Assembly: GCA_946478675.1 (NCBI GenBank)
Contig: CAMLEF010000094.1
Coordinates: forward strand, 1-13,031
Origin: an uncultured Flavobacteriales bacterium
GTDB taxonomy: Bacteria > Bacteroidota > Bacteroidia > Palsa-965
Direction: 5' to 3'
DNA length: 13,031 bases
The notes under the pieces were generated by a model. That model saw only the letters and a list, made by a program, of their open reading frames with translations, did not search any database and was not told the DNA's origin. Below are positions 1-6,618 of this stretch, in pieces. A program made the translations under genes and the position numbers. How positions within the stretch are numbered: the first letter of the stretch is position 1; every line of letters starts with the position of its first letter.

Positions 1-685
1 CCATCAGTACAAAGACATTGTAGAACGGCCGGCAGCCGGTTTGTTGCCGGGGATTCGCGGATTGCACATTGCAGTGGTCACGCAAATCGAAGACGATCCG
101 GATTCCGAATTCCGCGTCAAGGTACGCATCCCGGTGATCAGCGCCGATGACGAAGGCTCCTGGGCGCGCATCGCAACGCTCGATGCCGGCAATGCCCGCG
201 GCTCGTTCTTCCGTCCGGAAGTGGATGATGAGGTCGTCGTCGGATTCCTGAACGACGATCCGCGAAGCCCTGTCATTCTCGGTTGCCTGCACAGCAGTTC
301 GCTTGCTGCGCCTTTGACACCGACGTCCGACAATTACCAGAAAGGTTTTTTCACCCGCGAGAATATCCAGCTGCTGTTTGACGATGAAAAAAAATCCGTC
401 ACGATCAAAACACCGGGAGATAATTCCATCGTGATCGATGACGATGCCAAGTCGATCATCCTGAAAGATCAGAACAACAACAAAATTGAAATGTCGGACA
501 AAGGCATCATCATCGAAAGCGGCGCCGACATCAGCCTGAAAGCCTCATCAGGAGATATCAAAGTTGAAGGCATGAATATTACACTGAGCGCCGATTCGCA
601 ATTCAAAGCGGAAGGCAGCGCCGGTGCGGAACTGAGCACGAGCGCAAATGCCGTGGTCAAAGGTTCCATTGTACAGATCAATTAA
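1..685 (+). CDS. VgrG/gp5-like central spike protein of a contractile injection system, 5' end missing
   Basis: This is the C-terminal part of the trimeric spike that sits under the inner tube and carries the PAAR tip (Afp8/VgrG/gp5 family). The frame is open from base 2, before the first possible start (TTG at 41), and the residues before that TTG still fit the family, so the true start lies upstream. Bases 59-300 encode an OB-fold (gp5 OB/phage_base_V type): GLHIAVVTQIEDDPD, then a W-A-R-I-A-T-L-D-A-G stretch, GSFFRPEVDDEVVVGFLNDD and PVILGCLHSS. Bases 350-685 encode short alternating beta strands typical of the triple-stranded beta-helix needle (IKTPGDNSIVIDD, IIIESGADISLKASSGDIKV), ending in GSIVQIN. 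The N-terminal hub (gp27-like) domain is not in the window. No C-terminal effector extension is present, because the protein stops right after the needle. The PAAR-like gene follows 12 bases later, as expected for its partner. Family assignment is strong; the exact CIS subtype is inference. Confidence 0.93.
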   Translation, partial: HQYKDIVERPAAGLLPGIRGLHIAVVTQIEDDPDSEFRVKVRIPVISADDEGSWARIATLDAGNARGSFFRPEVDDEVVVGFLNDDPRSPVILGCLHSSSLAAPLTPTSDNYQKGFFTRENIQLLFDDEKKSVTIKTPGDNSIVIDDDAKSIILKDQNNNKIEMSDKGIIIESGADISLKASSGDIKVEGMNITLSADSQFKAEGSAGAELSTSANAVVKGSIVQIN

Positions 686-697
686 AAAAATAATCCC

Positions 698-967
698 ATG
701 GCTGGAAAACCCGCAGCCCGATTGGCAGACACGATGGCCGATGGTGGAATCATCACCGGTCCCGGCGACAGCACCGTGCTGATCGCGAAAAAGCCTGCTT
801 CAGTAGCCGGCGACACGCTCACCTGGCCGGCCGGGCAATCAACAGCATCATTCACCATCGGAAGCACTTCCGTTTTCATTGGCGGAAAGCCTGCAATTCG
901 TGTCGGTGATATGTCATCCGGCGGAACATCGGCGATTGTCGGGGAACCAACCGTTTTAATAGGATAA
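698..967 (+). CDS. PAAR-like spike-tip protein lacking Cys and His
   Basis: This 89-residue protein probably caps the spike encoded just upstream, sharpening it for membrane puncture (Afp10/PAAR role). The sequence shows three related PAAR-like segments: KPAARLAD at residues 4-11, KPASVAGD at 32-39 and KPAIRVGD at 64-71, with Gly-rich beta stretches between them (TMADGGIITGPGDSTVLI, SSGGTSAIVGEPTVLIG). This fits the small three-sided beta cone of the family. Typical PAAR proteins hold a zinc ion near the tip through His and Cys; this one has no His and no Cys anywhere, so the fold must be held without that site. The ATG at 698 is the only sensible start. It follows an A-rich leader (ATTAAAAAAATAATCCC) with no Shine-Dalgarno sequence. 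It carries no toxin extension. The order spike, tip, gp25 differs from Afp, where the gp25-like gene precedes the PAAR gene. The family call is good; loss of metal is inferred from composition only. Confidence 0.88.
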   Translation: MAGKPAARLADTMADGGIITGPGDSTVLIAKKPASVAGDTLTWPAGQSTASFTIGSTSVFIGGKPAIRVGDMSSGGTSAIVGEPTVLIG

Positions 968-972
968 TAGTT

Positions 973-1404
973 ATGGCAGACAGCGATTTCATAAAAACCA
1001 GCACCGCCTTTCTCGGAAGAGGATGGGGATTCCCGGTGACATTTTCGCGCAGCAACAATGGAGTGAATATGCTGGAAGCGGAAGACGATATTCAGAATAG
1101 CCTCGAGGTTCTGCTGTCAACTGCACTCGGTGAACGGGTAATGCAACCCGATTACGGATGCAATGTCGATAAGCTCCTCTTCGAGCCGCTCGACAGAACC
1201 TTCAGCACGTTTCTCACCGACCAGATCCGGACTTCTGTCCTGGCGAATGAACCGCGGATTGTGCTGGAACATATCGACTACATCGTCGACAATCCCGGCG
1301 GCCGCATCGACATCTCGCTCGATTACACCATCATCGCTACCAACAGCCGCGCCAACCTTGTTTATCCTTTCTATTTCAACGAAGCAACTGATATCCGGAA
1401 ATGA
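973..1404 (+). CDS. gp25-like baseplate wedge protein (Afp9/TssE family)
   Basis: This 143-residue protein is a small wedge subunit. In phages and CIS, gp25-like proteins join the baseplate wedges to the first sheath ring and help start sheath polymerisation. The N-terminal part has FLGRGWGFPVTFSRS (residues 14-28), which is common in this group. The core begins at about residue 37 (EDDIQNSLEVLLSTALGERV), followed by MQPDYGCNVDKLLFEPLD. The EPR motif conserved across gp25/TssE is at residues 93-95 (NEPRIVLEHI). The length is normal for the family. The gene starts 5 bases after the PAAR-like gene. Its TGA overlaps the ATG of the next gene (ATGA, 1401-1404), which suggests translational coupling of the two wedge proteins. 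Nothing is unusual in its sequence. Confidence 0.95.
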   Translation: MADSDFIKTSTAFLGRGWGFPVTFSRSNNGVNMLEAEDDIQNSLEVLLSTALGERVMQPDYGCNVDKLLFEPLDRTFSTFLTDQIRTSVLANEPRIVLEHIDYIVDNPGGRIDISLDYTIIATNSRANLVYPFYFNEATDIRK

Positions 1405-4400
1405 GCGAGAATTGTGAAAATACAAAGCATCCGTTGCTGCGTGACGGCACCAGCCAGCTGCGGCGACTGCTGAAGGCGCTGTTGCCTTCGTACGTCGCCG
1501 TGGACGAGCGCAGCATGGAGGATCTCATTGCGTTCGTGCAGAAGTATGCCGCACAGATCCATTTCTTCGGCCCCAATAATCAAATCAACGGCGACTGGGT
1601 CGATTTCTTCAAACAAAAAGCCGACGAAACGAATGCCGCCACCGAACCGCATTACGCGCTGTTCCTCGCGTTCCTCGAACTGTTCCGCGTAGCACAGGAC
1701 GATCTCAACAGCATTACACAGCGGCACCTCGACTTCTATTACCGCGAAGTCCTGCAGCTGAAAGAAAAGCCCGCCGTTCCCGACCAGGTCTTCCTCGTTT
1801 TCGGTCTTGCGAAAAACACGATGACGGCGCTGCTCGAAAAAGACACGCTGATGAATGCCGGCAAGGATGGCATCGGCAAAGAGCTGAGCTATGCCATCGA
1901 TCGCAACATCGTCATCAACCGCGCAACGGTCGCCAATCTCAAAGCGATTTACGCGGATCGTGCGAACGACTATCGCATCTATGCTTCACCGGTTGCAAAT
2001 TCAGGTGACGGCATCGGGGGACCGGTGGCAGGTGATGAGCCGAAATGGAAAACCTTCGGCCGAACGATTTCTTTCCCGAATGCGGATCGTCCTGCAGGCG
2101 TTGTGGGATTTGCGATCGCTTCGCCGGTGCTGCTGCTGAAAGAAGGTGAACGCGAGATCCGGCTCACGCTGAATTTCAACCAGCCGGTACCAACGAATGT
2201 TCCGCTGGCGAATGCATTCCGTGTGCTGTTCAGCGGCGAGAAGAAATGGCTCGAAGCGGATCCCGGCAACAGCTACAACCGCGTGACAATCTCCGGAAGC
2301 TCGCTGATCATCCAGCGTAAACTCGTGACCGGGGAAAAAGCAATTGTTCCGCATACGGCAGCGCTGAGCAACCTTCCTGAAGATAAATGGCCGATAGTAA
2401 AAGTGCTGCTCGATGAAACCGTGGCGCCTTTCGCTTATGCTGCGCTGAAAGGGCTCGAGCTGCTGAACGTGCGCATCGACGTCAACGTCACCGGCGTGAA
2501 AAGCATCGTCGCGTTTAACGATAACGCGAAACTGAAAACCGACAAGCCGTTCGAGCCGTTTGGAAATCGTCCGCTGCTTGGGAATTCGTTCTATCTCGGC
2601 AACGAAGAGATCTTTTCGAAAAAGCTGAATTCAATTTCGCTGTTGCTCGAATGGCAGGGATTGCCCGGCGTAAGCTTCAATGGTTATTACTACAACTATG
2701 TCGGCTCCGACAGCAGCCTGCGCACCAACGACGGCTTCCAGGTCAATATCTCGGTGCTCGATAAAAAGAACTGGGTTTATCTCGGCACGCAATCGTTGTT
2801 TATCGATAACGTCGTGTTCGTGTCTTCGCACGCTACGAATAACAATATGCAGACGCAACAGCGCGCTACGCCGCCTGCACCGTTCCGCTATTATACGTTC
2901 GCAGGAAATCCCTTGTCGACGATCAACCGCGACCCGGAGCTGGGGCCCGTTACGAAAATCGATAACGATACATTCAAAGGCTTCATGCGCCTGGAGCTGA
3001 CGGGCGTCGATTTCGGTCACAAAGATTTCGCCAGCTCACTGACGCAGCGCGTTACAGAAGCGATCGTCAATAACGTGGTGCCGCCGGTGGTGAACACGCC
3101 GTATACGCCGACGATCAAATCGCTGCTGCTGAATTATTCTTCTTCGGCGACGATCACTTTCGCGGAGAGCAATGAAACGCAGTTTGCGGCGCGCGTCGAA
3201 AAATTCTTCTACGTGCAGCCGTTCGGTTACCGCGAAGTGCATCCGCTGCTCTTCGTGCGGCCCGAAAAGAAACACCTGCTTCCGCAATTCGACGACGAGG
3301 GCAATCTCTACATCGGCCTCAACGGACTGCAGCCGGCGCAAATCGTTTCGATCCTTTTCAAAGTGGCGGAAGGCAGCGCCAATCCCGATCGCGAAAAGCA
3401 AACGGTGAACTGGAGCTACCTCTCGAACGATCAGTGGGTGGATTTTCCTCCGCTGAAAATGCTCTCCGACGGCACCGGCGGATTGCTGACGTCGGGCATC
3501 GTAACGCTCGATGTTCCTTCCGACGCTACGAACACGAATACGTCGCTGCCGTCCGGGCTGCACTGGCTGCGCGTGTCGGTCACCGATTTCTCCGATGCGG
3601 TTTGCGATCTTATCGACGTGCGCGCGCAGGCGGTGACGGCTACGTTCGTAGATAACGACAACGACCCCGAGCATCTTCGATTGCCGCTGCCGGCGGGAAC
3701 GATTGCGAAATTCCGCGAGAACCATCCGCAGGTCAAGAAGACGGAGCAACCGTACGCTTCTTTCGGCGGAAAGATGAAAGAGACGAGCCAGGATTTTTAC
3801 ATGCGCGTGAGCGAGCGGCTGCGTCATAAGCACCGTGCGGTGACGATCTGGGATTACGAGCATCTCGTGCTGGAGCATTTCCCTTCGGTGTACAAAGTGA
3901 AATGCATCAGCCATACGCAGGATACGCCGGCGGTTTATTCGGAGCTCGCGCCCGGGCACGTTACGCTCATCGCGGTGTCGAATCTCCGCAACAAGAATAT
4001 GGTGAACCCGCTGCAGCCGAAGACCAGCCTCACCGATCTCGAGAATATCAAAGACTACATCACGCCCCTCACGTCGTGGTGGGTGGAGCTCGACGTGCGC
4101 AATCCCGTCTTCGAAGAATTGCGGGTGGATTTCAACGTGCGTTTCCGCGCCGGGTTCGACAACGGATTTTACGGGCAGAAGCTCAACGAAGACATCCGCA
4201 AATTCCTTTCGCCGTGGGCGTATGATCCCGGCCAGGATATTGCGTTCGGCGGAAAGATTCATCGTTCGACGATCCTCAACTACATCGAAGAGCTCGAATA
4301 TGTCGATTTCGTTTCCTGCTTCCGCATGGATCATCTCGCCGGAGCGCAGGTCATCGCGGATGTTGTAGAAGCTACGCCGCTTACCGCAGCATCCATTCTT

Positions 4401-4646
4401 GTCTCCGCAGCGCAGCATACCATCACGGTGCTCAAGACCGACGACTGCGGTTGCGACGACAACGAGCAGACGAGCAAGATCAAACCTGCAGACGACGTCA
4501 GCTGCGCGGTGACCTCTGCGCCGGAACCTTCCAGCGGTATCGGCTCGGAAGAAGTAGGCGAAGAGATCATCGGCTTCGATCCGCCAGACGCAGTCGGAGA
4601 AGGTGTCAACTACTTCCAGATAGAAAACGATTTCATTATTGAATAA
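1401..4646 (+). CDS. Baseplate J/gp6-like wedge protein (Afp11-like)
   Basis: This 1081-residue protein is probably the main wedge component that dimerises and forms the iris-like ring around the spike (gp6/Afp11/TssF role). The N-terminal helical part includes FRVAQDDLNSITQRHLDFYY at residues 95-114, a signature I recall from CIS wedge proteins. The long middle (about 120-780) is beta-rich and less conserved to the eye. A baseplate J-like stretch follows: AVTIWDYEHLVLEHFPSVYK at residues 813-832, where a wedge chain feeds into a conserved alpha/beta module. Near the end, HRSTILNYIEELEYVDFVSC (954-973) matches the terminal part of gp6/J proteins. After residue 1010 comes an acidic, probably flexible tail with Cys at 1016, 1018 and 1035, closing with YFQIENDFIIE. 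The start at 1401 is supported by the ATGA overlap with the gp25-like gene. Family confidence is high; domain borders are approximate. Confidence 0.92.
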   Translation: MSENCENTKHPLLRDGTSQLRRLLKALLPSYVAVDERSMEDLIAFVQKYAAQIHFFGPNNQINGDWVDFFKQKADETNAATEPHYALFLAFLELFRVAQDDLNSITQRHLDFYYREVLQLKEKPAVPDQVFLVFGLAKNTMTALLEKDTLMNAGKDGIGKELSYAIDRNIVINRATVANLKAIYADRANDYRIYASPVANSGDGIGGPVAGDEPKWKTFGRTISFPNADRPAGVVGFAIASPVLLLKEGEREIRLTLNFNQPVPTNVPLANAFRVLFSGEKKWLEADPGNSYNRVTISGSSLIIQRKLVTGEKAIVPHTAALSNLPEDKWPIVKVLLDETVAPFAYAALKGLELLNVRIDVNVTGVKSIVAFNDNAKLKTDKPFEPFGNRPLLGNSFYLGNEEIFSKKLNSISLLLEWQGLPGVSFNGYYYNYVGSDSSLRTNDGFQVNISVLDKKNWVYLGTQSLFIDNVVFVSSHATNNNMQTQQRATPPAPFRYYTFAGNPLSTINRDPELGPVTKIDNDTFKGFMRLELTGVDFGHKDFASSLTQRVTEAIVNNVVPPVVNTPYTPTIKSLLLNYSSSATITFAESNETQFAARVEKFFYVQPFGYREVHPLLFVRPEKKHLLPQFDDEGNLYIGLNGLQPAQIVSILFKVAEGSANPDREKQTVNWSYLSNDQWVDFPPLKMLSDGTGGLLTSGIVTLDVPSDATNTNTSLPSGLHWLRVSVTDFSDAVCDLIDVRAQAVTATFVDNDNDPEHLRLPLPAGTIAKFRENHPQVKKTEQPYASFGGKMKETSQDFYMRVSERLRHKHRAVTIWDYEHLVLEHFPSVYKVKCISHTQDTPAVYSELAPGHVTLIAVSNLRNKNMVNPLQPKTSLTDLENIKDYITPLTSWWVELDVRNPVFEELRVDFNVRFRAGFDNGFYGQKLNEDIRKFLSPWAYDPGQDIAFGGKIHRSTILNYIEELEYVDFVSCFRMDHLAGAQVIADVVEATPLTAASILVSAAQHTITVLKTDDCGCDDNEQTSKIKPADDVSCAVTSAPEPSSGIGSEEVGEEIIGFDPPDAVGEGVNYFQIENDFIIE

Positions 4647-4664
4647 TCTTTTAAAAAGAATAAC
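4647..4664. promoter_or_regulatory. A/T-rich translation leader before the fibre gene
   Basis: The 18-base gap holds TCTTTTAAAAAGA (4647-4659), a near-perfect short palindrome, directly before the ATG. No Shine-Dalgarno sequence is present. Bacteroidota commonly start translation from A-rich leaders, so this is most simply a translation initiation region. The stem is too short and too A/T-rich to be a credible terminator, and the operon continues on the same strand. Confidence 0.35.
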
Positions 4665-6389
4665 ATGCCTGCTAAAACGAGAGCCGAGCTCAGGGCGGAA
4701 TTCGCCAACGGACAGAAAACAAACGAGGATAAGTACGCCGACATTTTCGACTCCTTCATCAGTGTGAAGGATGACGGATTGAATGTCACTTACGATTCCG
4801 TTACCCGCGCAACACTGCTCGGCATCAATGTGACGAAGCCGTCGGCACCGCTCACCATCCTCGCTGCCGGCGAAGACCAGCGCGTCATTTCGTTCGCCCA
4901 GCAAAAAGAAGAAATAACCTGGGGCATCGATCTCGCGCCGACGAAAGACACTCCCGGTTTCAACATCGTGGAACGCGACAAGAACCAGCTGTTCAACCGG
5001 CTCTTCATCCGCAAAACAAAAGGTCATGTCGGCATCGGAACGATCGTGCCTACGCGTCGCCTCTCCGTGCATGATAATGTGCCGGACGGTTTCACCGGCA
5101 TCAAAGTGCTGAACGACGCCGCTTCTGTTTTCCAGCAGGGATGGACGTTCGCCCACGGGCAGAACAACAGCCTTTCGTCGCGCAACGGCATTCTCGCGAT
5201 CCTCGAAGAATCCGGCTCTGGCGCGATCGAACGCTTCACGATCCAGCCGGTCACCGGTTTCATCGGCATCAACGTGCTGATCCCGGATACGCAGCTGCAT
5301 GTCGAACGCCCGGTCGCTGATCCGGATGCGCTCGCTGCTTTGCGCTCCGGTACCGGCATTGCCGAGTTCGGCCAGGTGACGCAATCGGTGCTCATCGATT
5401 ACAAAGGCATCAAAGCGCGTTCCGGCGAATACATCAACAACACGATCAAGTTTTCGCCGGCTGCGCTGAACCTGCAGGATTACGGCGGAGATCTTTACGT
5501 GCACGGCAGCGCGGATGTGAATGACGAGCAGAAGTTCGTGATCAAAGACAACGGCAACGTCGGCATCGGTATTGTCGATCCGCAGGAACAGCTGCATATC
5601 AAAGGACGACTGATCGTCGGCAAAACGGATGCGGCGCTTGCAGTTCCCGGTTCCATCCAATGGACGGGCACGGAATTCCAGGGCTACAACGGAACGGATT
5701 GGGTTTCGTTCACCGGCGACACGACCTTCTGGACATCTGCAGGCACGGACAAGATCACGTACAACGCAGCGACGTCCATGGTCGGCATCGGCATCGACAT
5801 TCCCGCGGCCACGCTCGACGTTTCCGCTCACGGAGAAGTTGACGGCAGCAGTGTCGGCGCGCGCATCGCGAACACCGCCACCAGCACGACCGACGATGCG
5901 ACCAAATCACGTGTCGCGCTGCAGGTCCGCACTGACGGCAACTTCAGTCTCGCGGATGAAGCGAAAGACGTTGCGCTGTACGCCCTGTCGAACGGTTCCG
6001 GCCCTGCGCACACGCGTATCGCTGCGCTGCTGAACGGCAACACTGTCCTCGGCGCGCCGGACAATGCGCACGGCATGGTGGGCAACGGCGGCCTGAACGT
6101 GCTCGTGATCCAGAATGGAACGGAACCTTCCACGCGCGTGGGCGATCCTGCCGTTGCGAACAGCGGCATCCAGATCTATTCTTCGAATGTCAACGAAGTG
6201 GCGACGTTCACGGTGATGAACGGCAATGAAGAAGTGATCCGCCTGTTCAAAGCTGCGGCCCCGACGGCGGCGGTGACGGAAACGATCGATACGACGTACG
6301 GAACGGAAGAAGCGGCGGTGCTGAGCAACCTGCGCACGCGTGTCGCTTACCTCGAATCGCTGCTCCGCGGATGGGGACTCATGATCTGA
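4665..6389 (+). CDS. Tail-fibre-like protein with repeated G-I-G motifs
   Basis: This 574-residue protein is a likely receptor-binding or tail fibre that would sit on the baseplate rim and recognise the target surface. The N-terminus (TRAELRAEFANGQKTNEDKY, residues 5-24, then ADIFDSFISVKDDGL) resembles attachment domains of Bacteroidota phage and CIS fibres. The shaft carries five related motifs of the form G-I-(G/N)-x-x-x-P-x-x-x-L-x-V/I, with the first Gly of G-I at residues 53, 123, 201, 300 and 374. Typical examples are GHVGIGTIVPTRRLSVH and GNVGIGIVDPQEQLHIKG. Such motifs occur in trimeric fibres. The last 27 residues (VLSNLRTRVAYLESLLRG) form heptads that could trimerise the C-terminus. 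There is no signal peptide or membrane segment. It starts 18 bases after the wedge gene, and two TGA stops lie in tandem at its end (6387-6392). The target is unknown. It could alternatively be a structural collar protein rather than the receptor-binding fibre. Confidence 0.8.
   Translation: MPAKTRAELRAEFANGQKTNEDKYADIFDSFISVKDDGLNVTYDSVTRATLLGINVTKPSAPLTILAAGEDQRVISFAQQKEEITWGIDLAPTKDTPGFNIVERDKNQLFNRLFIRKTKGHVGIGTIVPTRRLSVHDNVPDGFTGIKVLNDAASVFQQGWTFAHGQNNSLSSRNGILAILEESGSGAIERFTIQPVTGFIGINVLIPDTQLHVERPVADPDALAALRSGTGIAEFGQVTQSVLIDYKGIKARSGEYINNTIKFSPAALNLQDYGGDLYVHGSADVNDEQKFVIKDNGNVGIGIVDPQEQLHIKGRLIVGKTDAALAVPGSIQWTGTEFQGYNGTDWVSFTGDTTFWTSAGTDKITYNAATSMVGIGIDIPAATLDVSAHGEVDGSSVGARIANTATSTTDDATKSRVALQVRTDGNFSLADEAKDVALYALSNGSGPAHTRIAALLNGNTVLGAPDNAHGMVGNGGLNVLVIQNGTEPSTRVGDPAVANSGIQIYSSNVNEVATFTVMNGNEEVIRLFKAAAPTAAVTETIDTTYGTEEAAVLSNLRTRVAYLESLLRGWGLMI
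4821..5824 (+). repeat. Five degenerate G-I-G protein repeats in the fibre shaft
   Basis: Within the fibre gene, the encoded motif G-I-(G/N)-(3 residues)-P-(3 residues)-L-x-(V/I) recurs at residues 53, 123, 201, 300 and 374 (spacings 70, 78, 99 and 74). The copies read GINVTKPSAPLTI, GIGTIVPTRRLSV, GINVLIPDTQLHV, GIGIVDPQEQLHI and GIGIDIPAATLDV. The repeat is visible only at protein level; the DNA copies have diverged. The coordinates run from the first codon of the first motif to about the end of the fifth. Confidence 0.8.
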
Positions 6390-6415
6390 TGAATATGTTT
6401 TTAAAACGTTGAACG
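6390..6415. promoter_or_regulatory. A/T-rich translation leader between fibre and small gene
   Basis: The 26-base gap begins with a second in-frame TGA for the fibre gene (6390-6392) and contains GTTTTTAAAAC (6397-6407), similar to the T-run/A-run element before the fibre gene. No Shine-Dalgarno sequence is seen before ATG 6416. It is probably a translation initiation region; a processing or regulatory role is possible but unsupported. Confidence 0.3.
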
Positions 6416-6604
6416 ATGAAAGACTTACGGCTGACCCTTACCATTAACGAAGTGAACCTTACGCTGAAGGCGCTCGGCAACCTGCCTTATTACCAGGTGT
6501 GCACGCTGATCGACAAGATCCAGGCGCAGGCGAATCTTCAATTGACCCATATGAACGGCGAAACCGCCTTTGAACCTAACGAACCTGCTGTGCAGCAATC
6601 CTGA
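6416..6604 (+). CDS. Small helical protein of the tail-fibre region, unknown function
   Basis: This 62-residue protein has a strand-like start (LRLTLTINEVNLTLKALGNL) followed by PYYQVCTLIDKIQAQANLQL, predicted by eye to be mostly helical. The pattern L-T-x-x-E-V-N-x-x-L-x-x-L-G-x-L-P-Y-x-x-V-x-x-L-I-x-K-I-Q resembles a small protein I recall next to phage and CIS fibre genes, where its role is not established. It may be a fibre chaperone, or a small structural or regulatory partner. It lies 26 bases after the fibre and 14 before the large wedge gene, so it is translated in the same block. Its single Cys at residue 27 is not part of any motif. The ATG at 6416 has no Shine-Dalgarno sequence; a TTTTTAAAA tract lies upstream. 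The gene is supported by its tight fit in the operon and by family-like sequence, but its function is unknown. Confidence 0.72.
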   Translation: MKDLRLTLTINEVNLTLKALGNLPYYQVCTLIDKIQAQANLQLTHMNGETAFEPNEPAVQQS

Positions 6605-6618
6605 TAATCCCTGCGGTT

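Noticed and set aside
41..43. TTG at 41 as the start of the spike gene
   Set aside because: The frame is open upstream to the window edge and the residues before it continue the family pattern, so the gene is truncated by the window rather than starting here.
4440..4505. Zinc-finger or ferredoxin-like site in the wedge protein tail
   Set aside because: Only three Cys are present (1016, 1018, 1035) with no fourth Cys or suitably placed His, so a defined metal site is not supported.
4647..4659. TCTTTTAAAAAGA as a rho-independent terminator
   Set aside because: There is no GC stem, it is only 6 bases per arm, and the downstream gene starts 6 bases later in the same operon.
3036..5831. Long antisense open frame (931 codons)
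   Set aside because: It lies exactly opposite two well-supported genes and spans the gap between them. The translation is Arg/His/Val-rich with no family resemblance, and it is explained by avoidance of TTA, CTA and TCA in the sense codons.
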